In this document: piece by piece, positions 1 through 11,086 of the stretch
Layout of the letters: every line of letters begins with the position of its first letter
How positions within the stretch are numbered: the stretch's first letter is position 1
Assembly (NCBI RefSeq): GCF_027595985.1
Contig: NC_073311.1
Span: 49,435,963 to 49,499,962 of the forward strand
DNA: 64,000 nt
DNA from: Sorex araneus
Lineage: Eukaryota; Chordata; Mammalia; Eulipotyphla; Soricidae
Reading direction: 5' to 3'
Notes under the pieces: generated by a model
Seen by the model: the letters and a program-made list of their open reading frames with translations, nothing else
Told to the model about the DNA's origin: nothing
Databases searched by the model: none
Position numbers and translations under genes: made by a program

Positions 1-171
1 CTGTCCTAGTTTTAAATCACTTGGCCCAGCTAGTAGAGTCCTGCTGAGAGTGGCCCCCAGGACCCCTGACACAGCACGTGGGAGCCACCTCCCTTAGATG
101 AAGTTGGCAATAGGGTCATTTGAGTTCTATCCTCCTGGTTCACCATGGATTAACCAAACTACTTAATTTCT

Positions 172-345
172 TCTTCTTCTTTTTATTTATTTTATTATTA
201 GGTAACATAGTTTATAATAGTGCTAATGTTTATGGTTTAAGAGTATGACACCTATCACCAACGTACCAACATTCCACAACCACTTTCCCTAGGGCCCTTC
301 TCATCTTCCCTTTCCATCCCTCTGACCCCTATTTATTTCTAGATC
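172..345 (-). mobile_element. LINE 3'-end fragment (antisense)
   Basis: The T-rich start followed by text about a mapped tail, CA/CCC-rich blocks and 'cccctatttatttc' resembles the antisense 3' ends of LINEs seen elsewhere in the window (for example 1,260-2,010 and 11,760-12,430). No reading frame is preserved. Assignment is by internal comparison only. Confidence 0.45.
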
Positions 346-517
346 CCACCTTTAATTACATAGGAGTTTTGAAGAAGATATTGCTAAATTTGCTTCAAGT
401 TCTAAACTTCATTGTCCAATAAATAACTAGTTTGCACATATTTAAAGAAGATAAAGGTATTTTAAAAGCTTTCCTCTTTAAAATTTGAAAAGTAATTTAA
501 AAAATAATATGATCTTG

Positions 518-770
518 GGCTGGAGCGATAGCACAGCAATAGGGTGTTCACCTTTCACTCAGCCAACCTGTTTTCGATTCCTCTGCCCCTCTCAGAGAGC
601 CCGGCAAGCTACCAAGGGTATCGGGCCCACACAGCAGAGCCTGGCAAGCTACCCATGGCATATATGATATGCCCAAAACAGTAACAATAGGCTTACAATG
701 AGAGGCAGGCATTACTGGTGCCCGCTCGAACAAATCGATGAGCAACGGGATGACAGTGACAGTGACAGTG
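518..770 (+). mobile_element. SINE-2 (tRNA head, non-poly(A) tail)
   Basis: The first ~60 bases match the tRNA-like head of SINE-1 (GGGCTGGAGCGATAGCACAG). The body is different: it contains two AGCCTGGCAAGCTACC-like blocks and ...GTGCCCGCTCGAACAAATCGATGAGCAACGGGATGACAG. The element ends in short TGACAG repeats instead of poly(A). A 12-base TSD (AATATGATCTTG) flanks it at 506-517 and 771-782, so both ends are defined. Confidence 0.85.
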
Positions 771-782
771 AATATGATCTTG

Positions 783-1259
783 TTTGAAAAGATGAAAATG
801 AGGAGAAGAGAAAACTCTCTCTGTTCTGGAGCAGGGAAGCCCATCTTTTTTGTGCCTTGGACATTAGAACTCTAGTTCTCGGATCATTGGATAAGAACTG
901 AGTCACACCATCAACTTTCCTGGGTTCAAACCAGGAGACAGGTATTGTAGTATATCTCACTTTCATACTCAAGTGAGCCAATTCATAGGATAAATGAAGT
1001 ACATCTTATTGGTGCTACTGTCCTAGAAAATGCTAACACTGTCTAGATGAAAGCAACAAGCAGGATCTTATTCAAGGGACTTGTTTTGAGAACTTTGGGA
1101 ATTAAAGAGAAGATATCACAACCCCAGACCTCTAACTTCTTTATTTGATACTTTTGTTGCCTCTGATGTAGACCTATATTAGTGTGGACTTCCCTCTTAG
1201 AGCAATGCTCTTGCTATACCCCATGGGTTATAAATAGCACGTCTTCATTTTCATTTGTT
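783..1259. other. unassigned non-coding DNA
   Basis: AT-rich sequence without a recognisable gene, RNA or repeat. The minus-strand frame at 712-981 overlaps the SINE-2 end and has no family resemblance that I recognise. Confidence 0.5.
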
Positions 1260-2010
1260 ACTGGGGGATTTCTTTTTATTTTTCTTTTACTTGAAATGAA
1301 ATCGTTTAATAGTATATAGGATTTTCCCTGATCCCCTCCCACACACACTTTATTTAAACACCATGGTTTAAATATTATAGGCACTCAATGTTCTAATACT
1401 AATTCCACCATTACTGTCACCTTCCATCTACCATTGTCTCCATTTTCCCAACCACCCCTCAAGACTACCCCCATAGCAGGCCCACAACAATTCATTTTAT
1501 GTTGCTTATTACCAACCAAATAGCTAATGGAATGATCAAAAAATACTTCAGTAAAAAAAAATTCATGAAAATGAAAATTGTTGTATTTCACCATGGGAAC
1601 ATTACATCCTTGTCTGAGGGTTTACTGAGCTATTGTTGCACGGTAAGCCTTCTCTGTTTATGTATTTGCTAGCTGAGATTAGTTAGCTTCTCTGTTACAT
1701 TCCTATCCAATCTGTGTGCTTTTATTGGGATGTTAGCGTTGTAGAGTTTGAAGATGACATTCCAGAAAATCCAGGATATTAAACTGGGCAGTACAGCCAG
1801 AAGCATGGGGGCAGCTGTTGGACTGAGTGTGGCTGATGGGAACTTGGCCCACCCCCATCCAGAGTAGCCCTGAAGGTCTCAGCTAGATCCAGGTATCCGA
1901 GAAATTTTTGTGGCTAGATGATCTCTTTTGAGATTAAATGAGTCTCTGGAACAGGGCCAGTAGTTAAGCTTACAGGGTGGCGGCAGTGGGACAAGGGTGT
2001 GGCTCAATAG
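1260..2010 (-). mobile_element. LINE 3' UTR-type fragment (antisense)
   Basis: This stretch runs in parallel with 11,760-12,430. Both have a T-rich start, a CCCAACCACC(A/C)CTCAA block, 'ttcattttatgttgctt', an 'atgatcaaaaaa' block, 'tttttgtggct(a/c)g(a/t)tgatctc' and a final GC-rich part. The same order recurs partly at 50,860-51,170. I infer a LINE-1 3' UTR in reverse orientation; it has no coding content. Confidence 0.6.
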
Positions 2011-2974
2011 TACATTGTTTAGTCTCCAAATGTTTGGATTTTTCCCAAGGTTTTTTAAATGGTTATTTTTCTAACCTTTTTGCCCTCATATGATTATTGC
2101 GATCTTAAAATATACTTAATATTATTTCAGTCTTCATTACTTTATTGATTTTGTTTTGTGGATGATCATGGAAAATGCTCTACATGCAATATAAAAGAAA
2201 GTGTATTTAGCTTTTTGAAGGTGGAGAACCCTTTACATGCTTATTAAACTCATTTCTTCCACAGTTTTAAAAAGCATCACTTCTTGGATAAATTCCTTGA
2301 TTCCTACAATCTTCCAAAACTGAACCAAGAAGATTTGGAATACCTGAATAGACCCATTAATATCAAGGAAATTGAAACTGCAATCAAAAGTCTTCCCAAA
2401 AACAAAAGCCCAGGACCAGATGGATTCACTGGCGCATTCTTCCAAACATTTAAAGAGGCCCTGTTGCCAGTTCTCCTCAATCTTTTCCAGGAAATTGAAG
2501 AAACAGGAACTCTCCCAAAGAGTTTCTATGAGGCACATATCTCCGTAATACCAAAAGCAAACAAAGACACCCCTAACAAAGAAAAGTAAAGGCCAATATC
2601 CCTGATGAACACGGATGTGAAAATTCTCAACAAAATATTAGCAAATGGAATCCAACAATTCATCAAAAAAATCATACACCATGACCAAGTGGGATTCATC
2701 CCAGGGATGCAAGGATGGTCTAACATTCGAAAATCCATCAACATAATCCATCATATCAACAAAAGTAAAGATAAAAACCATATGATCATATCAATAGATG
2801 CAGAGAAAGCATTTGACAAGATCCAACACCTGTTTATGATGAAAACTCTCACCAAACTGGGTTTTAGAGGAACTTTCCTTAAGATAGTCAAAGCCATCTA
2901 CCACAAACCTATGGCAAGCATTATCCTCAATGGGGAAGAACTAAGGGCCTTTCCTCTAAGATCAGGGATGAGAC

Positions 2975-2990
2975 AAGGATATGATACTAT
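2975..2990 (+). other. internal deletion removing the RT catalytic block
   Basis: The sequence passes from GACAAGGAT straight to ATGATACTATA. The copy at 41-45 kb has about 128 extra bases here, including the FADD catalytic motif. The break lies at a GAT shared by both sides, so microhomology probably guided it. The missing length is not a multiple of three and shifts the frame, in agreement with the change of frame between 2,605-3,006 and 2,981-3,379. Confidence 0.8.
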
Positions 2991-3369
2991 ATCTAGAGAC
3001 GCCTAAAGCCTCTACCAAGAAACTCTTAGAAACAATAGACTTGTACAATAAAGTCGGAGGCTATAAAATCAATACCCAAAAGTTCATGGCCTTCCTATAC
3101 GGAAACAATGAGACAGAGGAAAGGGACATGAAAAAAGCAATCCAGTTCACAATCGTGCCTCAGAAAATCAAATACCTTGGAATCAGCTTAACTAAGGAAT
3201 TAAAGAACCTCTACAAAGAAAACTATAAAATGCTACTCCATGAAATAAAAGGGAACATGAGGAAATGGAAATATATCCCCTGCTCATGGACAGGGAGAAT
3301 CAACATTGTCAAAATGGCAATATTCCCCAAAGCATTATACAGATTCAACAGGACCCCTATAAGGATACC

Positions 3370-4117
3370 TGTAGGATAACATAGCCTCAGGTAGTTTAGG
3401 TTTATTGGGTTACTCCCATTAAGGTGCTCCCATTCCTCTGTGTTTATTTGTAACTTCTTTCTTAGTGTTCTGTTGACTTGTAAATATTGTTTTTCTCTTC
3501 TCCTTGAGTTCTTTGCATAGTTTATTCAGAGGCATGTCCTTTTTGTATGGACACAGGAAGACTTAGCAAATGCCATGCTTTTGTAACTCGGGAGTCCTTT
3601 GAATCTACATGATATTTTCCTCCCCTTCTCTCAGCTAAGCTTCAGCTGCCCTTACTTCCTAGCACCCCCAAAAGCAGGGTCCCTATGACTAAGGAAAGGA
3701 GAAAAACACCTTAAGAGTCAGGAAGGGCTTTGGAATGCCCTTAGGTAGTATTCCCTTTGAACCTGACAGCCCTCAGGAAGGGCTTTCTTATGTTGATTTT
3801 CTACCTGGCAGTGTGTAACCTAGGGGCAAGGGTGAGAAAGGAAAAAGGGAGGAGAGAGATGGGAGAGAGGCTGCTTTAGAACCTGAGAGAGGAGGGAGCT
3901 GGGAGTGCTGGAGATGAAAAAGATGGAAGATTGAATAAACGGTAACTAATCAGCAACCAGCTTGGTCCTCATTCTTCCTTCGCCTGTCCTTGGCCAACGG
4001 CTGTCCCGATCCAGTCCACACACAGCGGTTCTAGAGCACGGAACACGGGCGGTGAGACAGAGCTGCCCGGAGAGCCCGCGAGTGCACACACCCCTCGGCA
4101 TGCCTTTGTTTTTTACA
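3370..4117 (+). mobile_element. solo LTR, family LTR-B (ERVK-like)
   Basis: The element starts TGTAGGATAAC and ends TTTTTTACA, so it has TGTA...TACA termini. An exact 6-bp TSD, GATACC, lies at 3,364-3,369 and 4,118-4,123, and removing the insert restores LINE-1 reading. A polyadenylation signal AATAAA lies at 3,934-3,939. A homologous reversed copy occupies 54,438-55,484, and looser relatives lie at 15.8-16.9 and 21.2-22.4 kb. A 6-bp TSD is typical of class II (ERVK) elements; the class is an inference because no internal region is present. Confidence 0.88.
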
Positions 4118-4369
4118 GATACCCATGAAATTCTTCAAAGAAATGGATCAAGCAATCCTGAAATTCTTATGGAACAACAAACGCCCATGGGTAACTAAAA
4201 CAATTCTTGGGAAAAAGACGATGGGAGGCATCACCCTCCCCAGCCTTAAACTTTACTACAAATCAGTAACAATTAAAACAGCATAGTACTGGAACAAAGG
4301 CAGAGCCGCAAACCAATGAAACAGGGTGGAATATCCCTACAGACAACCACAAATGTATGACCATCTAAT

Positions 4370-4849
4370 TGTTAAGGGTTGGCAGATCTCTGCCCGGGGG
4401 AGGCTCAGAGGAACAAAAAAACAAAACCAAGACAACTCTTTCTGGAAACGCACAAGGTTTATTCAAGCCAACATGTCGGTCACCCTACAGCGTGCCTGAA
4501 ATGCCGGCACATCTGAGGGCCTCGAACTCAAAAATCAAACCATTTTTGTACCCTTTTGGGGTAGAAAAGAGATTAACACATATTGGATCAAAGGGAATTT
4601 ACACCTATTGAATCAAAGGGAATCACACATAGGTCACTTAATTTGTTTATCTCACCATTTGTTAACTGTTAACTGTTTCCTTGCAAATGTTTGCTTACAA
4701 TCCCTAGAGCAGTTTGTTGGCCCATTTGCTGATGTTTCCTGCCCAGTGGTAGGTCTCAAAAACATCTTTCAAAGCAGCCAAGCAGTTACAAAGGCAAATT
4801 CAGCTTTAGCAGAAGCGAGTTTTTAACCCTTAACCTGCCCTCCTCTTCA
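4370..4849 (-). mobile_element. solo LTR, family LTR-C
   Basis: A 480-bp insert inside LINE-1 ORF2. On the minus strand it reads TGAAGAGGAGGGCAGG...CCAACCCTTAACA, so it begins TG and ends CA. The 4-bp TSD is TAAT (4,366-4,369 and 4,850-4,853). AATAAA is on the minus strand at 4,458-4,463. A 4-bp TSD suits a class I (ERV1-like) integrase. No other copy was noticed in the window. Confidence 0.82.
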
Positions 4850-6058
4850 TAATCTTTGATAAGGGAGCAAGAGATGTGAAGTGGAGCAAGGAAAGCCTTG
4901 TTAACAAATGGTACTGGCATAACTGGACAACCACATGCAAAAGAATGGGCTTAGACCTCGACCTGACACATGCACAAAAGTCATATCAAAATGGATTAAA
5001 GACTTAAACATCAGACCACAACCCATAAGGTACATTGAAGACAAGGTCGGCAAAACCCTCCACAATATTGAAACTAAAGGTATCTTCAAAGATGACATGC
5101 AACTGATCAACCAAATGGAAACAGAGGTAAACAAATGGGACTATATTAAACTAAGAAGCTTCTGCACCGCAAAAGATACAGTGACCAGAATACAAAGACA
5201 ATCTACATAATGGAAAAGGATATTCACCCAATACCCATGGAGTTGATATCAAGGGTATATAAGGCACTGGTTGAACTCTACAAGAAGAAAACATCCAATC
5301 CCATCAGAAAATGGGGCAAAGAAATGAACAGAAACTTTCCCGAGGAAGAGATACGAATGGCCAAAAGGCACGTGAAAATATGCTCTGCATCACTAATCAT
5401 CAGGGAGATATAGATCAAAACAACTATGAGATACCACCTCACACCACAGAGGCTGGCACACATCCAAAAGAACAAAAGCAACCGCTGTTGGCGCGGATGT
5501 GGGGAGAAAGGGACCCTTCTACACTGCTAGTGGGAATGATGACTGGTTCAGCCCCTTTGGAAAACAATATGGATGCTTCTCAAAAAATTAGAAATTGAGC
5601 TCCCTTTTGACCCAGCAATACCACTTCTGGGAATATACCCCAGAAAAGCAAAAAATAAATAGAATAATTTGTTAAAATTAAATATAAAAACTAAATTTCT
5701 TTCCTATATTCAAATAATAACCAATCAACCATTCAGATAAACAATGGAAAAAAGAAAGATTACATCAAAGTAACAAAGCATAAAATATGTAAATATATTT
5801 AGGAATAATAAAAAAGTATCATTTCTTTTTTTTTTCCCGTTTCATAGTGAGCATGCGGTTCCAGTATTGTGCACTGTCCAAGTATTCTACTAGTATTGTG
5901 TTACTGTCAATGTCTCTTTTCATGTCTCTCAGTAGTTGCCTTATAAACATTGGTGCTCCTTCATTTGGTACATATGTATATATGTATATATTATGTATAT
6001 ATATATATAATAAGCATTAAGTCCCCTTGATGTATTGACAAGCAATATTAATGTCAGT

Positions 6059-6232
6059 CATTTTTTTTCTCTTTTGAGTCACACTTGGCAATGCTCAGGG
6101 GTTCCTCCTGGCTCTGCACTCAGAAATTACCCCTGGCAGTGCTGAGGGGACCATATGGGATTCTGGGAATCGAACCCAGGTTGGCCGAGGGCAGGGCAAA
6201 CTCCCTACCCACTGTGCTATCACTCCAGCCCC
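6059..6232 (-). mobile_element. SINE-1 (SOR-like)
   Basis: A reversed full-length copy: T-run, GAGTCACACTTGGCAATGC, ...CTCCTGGCTCTGCACTCAG..., ...GACCATATGGGATTC..., ending ...GCTATCACTCCAGCCCC. The TSD AATGTCAGT lies at 6,050-6,058 and 6,234-6,242. It is inserted in the antisense LINE-1. Confidence 0.92.
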
Positions 6233-6461
6233 TAATGTCAGTATTTACCTTTCTTAGTTTGAACTTTCTTCTGCTTGACGTAAATATGGTTATGCTGACT
6301 TTTATAGGCTATCATTTGACTGTATCATTATTTTCCACCCTTTTGCTTCAAGCTTATATTTGTCAATGAAGTTCGAGTGAGTCTCCTATAAACAAGAAAT
6401 GGCTGGGTTTTGTTTCCTGATGCATCTGACCACTCTGTGCCTTTTGATAAGTGATTTCAGC

Positions 6462-6524
6462 TCATTAACATTTAGAGAAATTTCTCTAAATGTTAATGAT
6501 TTATAAATCATTAACATTTAGAGA
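6462..6524. repeat. 38-bp perfect palindrome plus third arm
   Basis: Bases 6,462-6,480 are the exact reverse complement of 6,481-6,499 (arm TCATTAACATTTAGAGAAA). A second, overlapping 18-base palindrome spans 6,495-6,512, and a third direct copy of the arm follows at 6,508-6,524. The stretch can form a cruciform or hairpin. It lies inside antisense LINE-1. Confidence 0.92.
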
Positions 6525-6533
6525 TTTGAGTTG

Positions 6534-6607
6534 ATTAGAGTTGATTATAAAACAATATAGAAGAAAGAACATTAGAGTTGATTATAAAACAATATAGAAG
6601 AAAGAAC
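6534..6607. repeat. 37-bp perfect tandem duplication
   Basis: Units 6,534-6,570 and 6,571-6,607 are identical, each starting ATTAGAGTTGATTATAAAAC. The duplication sits just after the palindrome cluster. Confidence 0.95.
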
Positions 6608-6756
6608 TGACATTTTTCTATAGGGATTTTGGAAGTTTTTGTAGTCAGGCTGTTTCTTTAGTCTTCTCCTATTTTCTGCACTTGTACTTTGATATCTGCT
6701 TGTTTCATAACTACCAGTTTCCATTTGCTTCCTCTTGTTTATTTTTTCTAAGTATT

Positions 6757-7190
6757 TAAAACCTTTTTCTTATTGAGTCACTATGAGGTAGACCCTTACA
6801 AAGCTGCTCACGATTAGGTTTCAGCCACACAGTGTTCCAACACCATCCTGCCACCAGTGTATAGTTCCCAGCACCAGAGTCCCCAGATTCCCTCCCATCC
6901 ATCAACCCCCACCCCAGCCTGCCTCTATGGCAGACACTTCCCCACTCCACCCCCTCTCTCCCTCCCTCTCTCTTTCCTTTGGGGCACTGTGGTTTGCAAT
7001 ACAGATAATGAAAGATTATCAGGTATATCCCTTTACCTACTTTAATGCTCAATTCTTGTCCAGCGTGACCATTCCCAGGTATTAGTGTTATACTGGTCTC
7101 TTCTCTATCCTACTTACCCTAACACTTGTGGTTAGTTCCAACCATGGACCAGTCCTCCTAGCCCCTGTTTTCCCTGGCCATATATATTAG
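6757..7190 (-). mobile_element. LINE-1 3' UTR fragment (antisense)
   Basis: 'TTGAGTCACTATGAGGTAGA', the 'caacaccatcctgccaccagt' block and 'gcctctatggcagacacttcccca' match in order the antisense LINE-1 3' UTR at 38,760-39,050 and 41,230-41,450. It is non-coding and ends beside a TG microsatellite. Confidence 0.75.
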
Positions 7191-7195
7191 TCTTC

Positions 7196-7199
<4 letters not shown>

Positions 7200-7230
<31 letters not shown>
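7200..7230 (+). repeat. (TG)n microsatellite
   Basis: About fifteen uninterrupted TG units. Confidence 0.97.
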
Positions 7231-7231
<1 letters not shown>

Positions 7232-7239
7232 TTTTATCT

Positions 7240-7910
7240 TTAAGTTACTGTGAAGTTGACACCTGAAGTTCTAACTCTATTTTCAGTTTTAATTTTAAAA
7301 GAAGTAAATTCCCAGTTCTTACTGAGAGAGCCATTATTACTCAGTTTATTTTCTGTTAACGTCCTTTATGTCTCTTTGTATTTTTGAGTGAGATCTCTTT
7401 GCCTTTTGTAGATGACCATTCAGTTTTACTTGCAGAACTAGTTCAGTGGTCATGAGTTTATTAGATGCTGTTTGTCTTGAGGTTTTTATTAAAAATATAT
7501 TTACCTTTGACTTTTTGCCATTTCAATTACAATGCTTTCTTAGTGTTTATCTGGGTCCGTCTTGTTTGATATTCTTTGAACTTCCCCTCTGTGAATCTGT
7601 CTCCATCTCAAGCTAGAAAAATTCCCGGTTTTTATTCAGCCAAAAACTTCTTTCCATTTCCCTCTTTACTTTCCTTCTGGAATTCCATTTATGTGAATGT
7701 TGCTCCATTCCATGCTGTCAATAATCCTTTATGTTTTCCACATTTGAAAGTTTTATTTTCTGTTTTTGTTTTTTTAGTTTCTTCTACCTTATCCTCAAGC
7801 TTGGTGATGATATCTTTAGCAGCTTTGGTTCTGCTGTTGAATCATGCTATTGTAATTTTTAATTCAGTTGCATTCTCTCTGACTTATATAGTTGATTATA
7901 AAACATAATA
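7240..7910 (-). mobile_element. probable old LINE-1 5' region (antisense)
   Basis: T-rich text with blocks like 'gatattctttgaacttcccctctgtgaatctg' (7,568-7,599) and 'ggaattccatttatgtgaatgttgctcc' (7,679-7,706) resembles the reversed 5'/ORF1 part of old mammalian LINE-1. The plus frame at 7,576-7,908 is a chance frame in this T-rich strand. Confidence 0.45.
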
Positions 7911-7937
7911 ATTATGGGCTGCATCTTTTTGTTTTCT

Positions 7938-8104
7938 ATCCCTCCTTCCCTCCCTCCCTTCCGCCTTCCCTCCTTTCCTTCCCTCCTTCCCTCCCTTCCT
8001 TCCCTCCCTCCCTCTCTCTCTTCCTTCCTTCCTTCCTTCCTTCCTTCCTTCCTTCCTTCCTTCCTTCCTTCCTTCCTTCTTCCTTCCTTCCTTCCTTCCT
8101 TCCA
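7938..8104 (+). repeat. (CCTT)n / CCCT pyrimidine tract
   Basis: About 165 bases of C and T, first mixed CCCT/CCTT and then regular CCTT. All overlapping frames, such as Ser-Phe-Leu-Pro or Lys-Glu-Gly-Arg repeats, are artefacts of this tract. Confidence 0.97.
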
Positions 8105-9098
8105 AGTTTTTGGTGAAATATCTGCACAGTTCATGGGAAAATGTTGACTCAGGAACTGCCTCTTTGGCTCCTTGGCTCTCTCCCTCATCCAGATTCCAGT
8201 AACAGAATTTCACCTGAAATCTCTCCTGGACGTAATGCATGAAATTCTTACTTATTCACAGTGGGACTGTGTATGTACCATTGAAAATGTTAGAAACTTG
8301 TCATATCAGTTATTTTCTGTGGGACCTAATTCTTTCTCATCACTGCCTTATGAACTGCTCTGAGATTTTGACTCAAAATGAGCCCTGAGAACAAAAGTCC
8401 CCAAGATGACAACAGTAAGAGTCCCTTCCTTCCTGGGACACCCCACATATCCAGTGGTACATGGACTGATTCCCTTAGAGAAATCCAGAATCTCACTGGG
8501 TAATCCCTACAAATAATTATTGGTGTCAATAAATGTGGTAATTAATATAAAGGACAGAATTTATTTTTTGCTTCAATGCTTATAGAGAAGCACAAATTTG
8601 TATACAGCATAATATAGTCATTAATGGCACTTTATATTTCTTTAAGATTTCAAATTAAATAATATATATATTATTTTATATTATCAATATAACATGGTTA
8701 TATCATAATATAGATATTTTATTTAACATACTACATTAATAAAATAAGATATTTTCAGTCTGAATTAAATTTTCATCTATTGTATAGTCACATACCATTG
8801 TGCAATGGCATACATAGTAATGAGTTAAAAATTTCTGCTAATTTTCACATAACTGGTGTACATGAATAAAATTAGACTTTTTTTCCTTTCTATACTCAGA
8901 CAACAGATGTTTACTTTGTTCACTAATCTATCAAATTTATTTTTGATGTCTTTTAATAAAAATCTATATTTTGATATTAAAAACTCATATCAATCTTAGC
9001 TTCTGGTTGAGATGTGTTTTTTTTAAATGACATTCTATTTATATTTCATATATTTATGTATGTCTCTGCTGAAAATAGTTTATTTTGTCTTTCTCAGC
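8105..9098. other. unassigned AT-rich DNA
   Basis: No gene or repeat family recognised. It is strongly AT-rich from 8,530 to 9,060. Confidence 0.5.
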
Positions 9099-9605
9099 TG
9101 TAGGTCCTAAATTAGGACTGACTTGAGAACTGAACAGAACCAAAAATGCCTAGTGGAATGAATCACAAGATACCTTTTTGCGTGTAACTGAGAGGGGCAG
9201 GAAGAGAATGGACCCTTGTGAGAGGCTCATAGCTTCAGCTTCCCTTAGGTTCCAGCCAGGGACTTTCCTGAACTGCAATACCCTACGAGCCACCCTGGCA
9301 GTTCTGTGCTGGCCCAGGAAGTGATCAAAAGGGTGGACACCCAAATCCAAGGAAAGGGGTTGAGCTTTCCGGGAAAGATGACCAGCATCCCACTCCTTGG
9401 AGCAAATCTCCCATCCTTTTATTACAGAACGGGATAAGAACTAGCGCCAACAGTCACTCATAGTAATCTCTCCAGCTGCCCACTCCTACTCCCAGAGAGA
9501 TTCTCTTTCTCTTCCTTTTAATAAACTCACTTGCTGCTCAAAGAGAACTGGAATAGGCTTGCAATTTTTGTTTGTTCTAAAAGCTTATGTCTGTCTAATC
9601 AATTG
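9099..9605 (+). mobile_element. possible solo LTR
   Basis: A compact, moderately GC-rich block in AT-rich surroundings, starting TGTAGGTCCTAAATTAGG. It carries AATAAA at 9,520-9,525 followed by ACTCACTTGCTGCT, a layout usual for the R/U5 part of gammaretroviral LTRs. The 3' end and TSD were not found, so the borders are approximate. Confidence 0.45.
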
Positions 9606-10922
9606 GGTTCTGAAAGTCTTCACGAAACACATTTGGATAAACTAGAGAGTTTATCCAAACAAGTGGGATAAGAGTAATGAAAATAATCAAATGTGTTGGT
9701 CAATCTCAAATTTCATTACTTTATGCTTCTATGAGAACATTTGTTTATGAGCTTAAAAGAATGAATAAATCTTAGAGAAAGTACATGCACCTAGGTTTAT
9801 TACATAAGAGCATAAACAGCATAATGTTACAATGATTGTACAGTTTTAAGATTTTTTTAAAGTGATAAAGGGATATTCATGATTAAGAACAGAGATTAGT
9901 CTGATAACTATTTACAAAATGACTGCTTAGAGTATTCAAGATTTCACTAGTCATTAATTGAATGTACTTGGAATTCTGTTCTAGTGCTCATATTACTTTT
10001 TTTCTTCACATATCTAATATCCATGATTGTAACATTGTTGAACTTCCTTCCTCTACTTAAAATTGTAGTTTCCTTCCTCTACTTAAAAAAATTTAAACCT
10101 CAGTGATTTACTTTGTCAAGAATTATATGTGCCTTCTATGGACCTTTTGTACATTGCCTTGGGTAATAAGTAATTTACTTTGTTTTAAAGTGGTTTACAC
10201 TTAGAAACAAAAACTTTACACTATCAAGCAGGTTATTCAATTATAGGTTAAAGTTTAATGTTGGAACATAAGGTCCTCCCTGAATTTAAATAAATTTATA
10301 CTGATTTAGTAATACAGAAAGAGTTCATTTTTCTCATTTTCGTCTTCCAGGTTAAGGAGACAAAGATGAACACTTAAGCATATTTCAGTTCACTTGGTCA
10401 TTACTTACTAGTTTTTTTGAGAATGTTATTAAATACTTTGATGAGGTTTTGTTTGTGTTTTACTCCAAAATTGTATTGCTCCTATCTTCAACCTTCGCTA
10501 GAAATGGAGAGAACCTATAGAACTCAAAAATAAAAAACTGTCAAAACTCCCAGACTTCAGAGTTTCTGAGCCTTATATTTATGCCCATCTTGAGGATGTA
10601 GACTCTCCCTTGTATATTGACATATTTTCCTATCTTAGACATCCTTAGATACAGTCAACTTAAAATAAATTATTTTTAAATTTTTCTAAAATAGCTACTC
10701 AAGCTCAACCTTTTATAATTTGACATAGAAATTAATACCTCTCAAACACAGCAAAAAAGAAATGTACCCTTACTTAGCCTTTGAAAGAGAGGGCTGTACC
10801 AGATCTTGTACCAACTAATATAGCAATAAAACTCCAAAGTGTTGATTTTTGGATTCATGTGTCTCAATTCAGAAGACAAATTTTTTCGTCACTAAATGTA
10901 TTTTTTGATACCATGGTGTCCA
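9606..10922. other. unassigned AT-rich DNA
   Basis: No reading frame of note and no repeat recognised. A short local repeat (TTCCTTCCTCTACTTAAAA) occurs twice around 10,046-10,090. Confidence 0.5.
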
Positions 10923-11086
10923 TTTTTTTTTCTTTTTGGGTCACACCCGGTGATGCTCAGGGGTGTCTCTGCACTCAGGAATTACTCCTGATGGTGCTTG
11001 GGGGACCATATGGGATGCTGGGAATCAAACTGGGATGGCCGTATGCAAGGCAAACGCCCTACCCTCTGTGCTATCGCTCCAGCTCC
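10923..11086 (-). mobile_element. SINE-1 (SOR-like)
   Basis: Reversed copy starting with a T-run and GGGTCACACCCGGTGATGC and ending GCTATCGCTCCAGCTCC. Imperfect flanking repeats (CCATGGTGTCCATTT and CCATGCTGTTCATTT) look like an aged TSD. An internal deletion removes part of the CTCCTGGCTCTG block. Confidence 0.9.

Larger units (their letters stand above)
2276..5655 (+). pseudogene. LINE-1 ORF2 relic, interrupted by two solo LTRs
   Basis: Translated pieces match the LINE-1 ORF2 protein (endonuclease/reverse transcriptase, acting in a cytoplasmic RNP and at nuclear DNA): the [19 protein letters not shown] block, ...[24 protein letters not shown], and the C-terminal KKTSNPI/KW region. Frames lie at 2,284-2,589, 2,605-3,006, 2,981-3,379, 4,118-4,360, 4,850-5,210 and 5,210-5,598. 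A TAA replaces the Tyr codon in the RPIS block at 2,587. The copy starts inside ORF2 and stops at an A-rich run (about 5,650) without the 3' UTR. LTR-B (3,370-4,117) and LTR-C (4,370-4,849) are inserted in it. It cannot encode an active protein. Confidence 0.93.
5820..6760 (-). mobile_element. older LINE-1, ORF1/ORF2 5' part (antisense)
   Basis: Antisense text such as 'tgtctcttttcatgtctctcagtagttgcctta' (5,910-5,945) and 'ccactctgtgccttttgataag' (6,430-6,451) resembles the reversed endonuclease region of LINE-1 ORF2. Coding frames are lost. It is interrupted by a SINE-1 and by the palindrome and duplication at 6,462-6,607. Confidence 0.65.
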
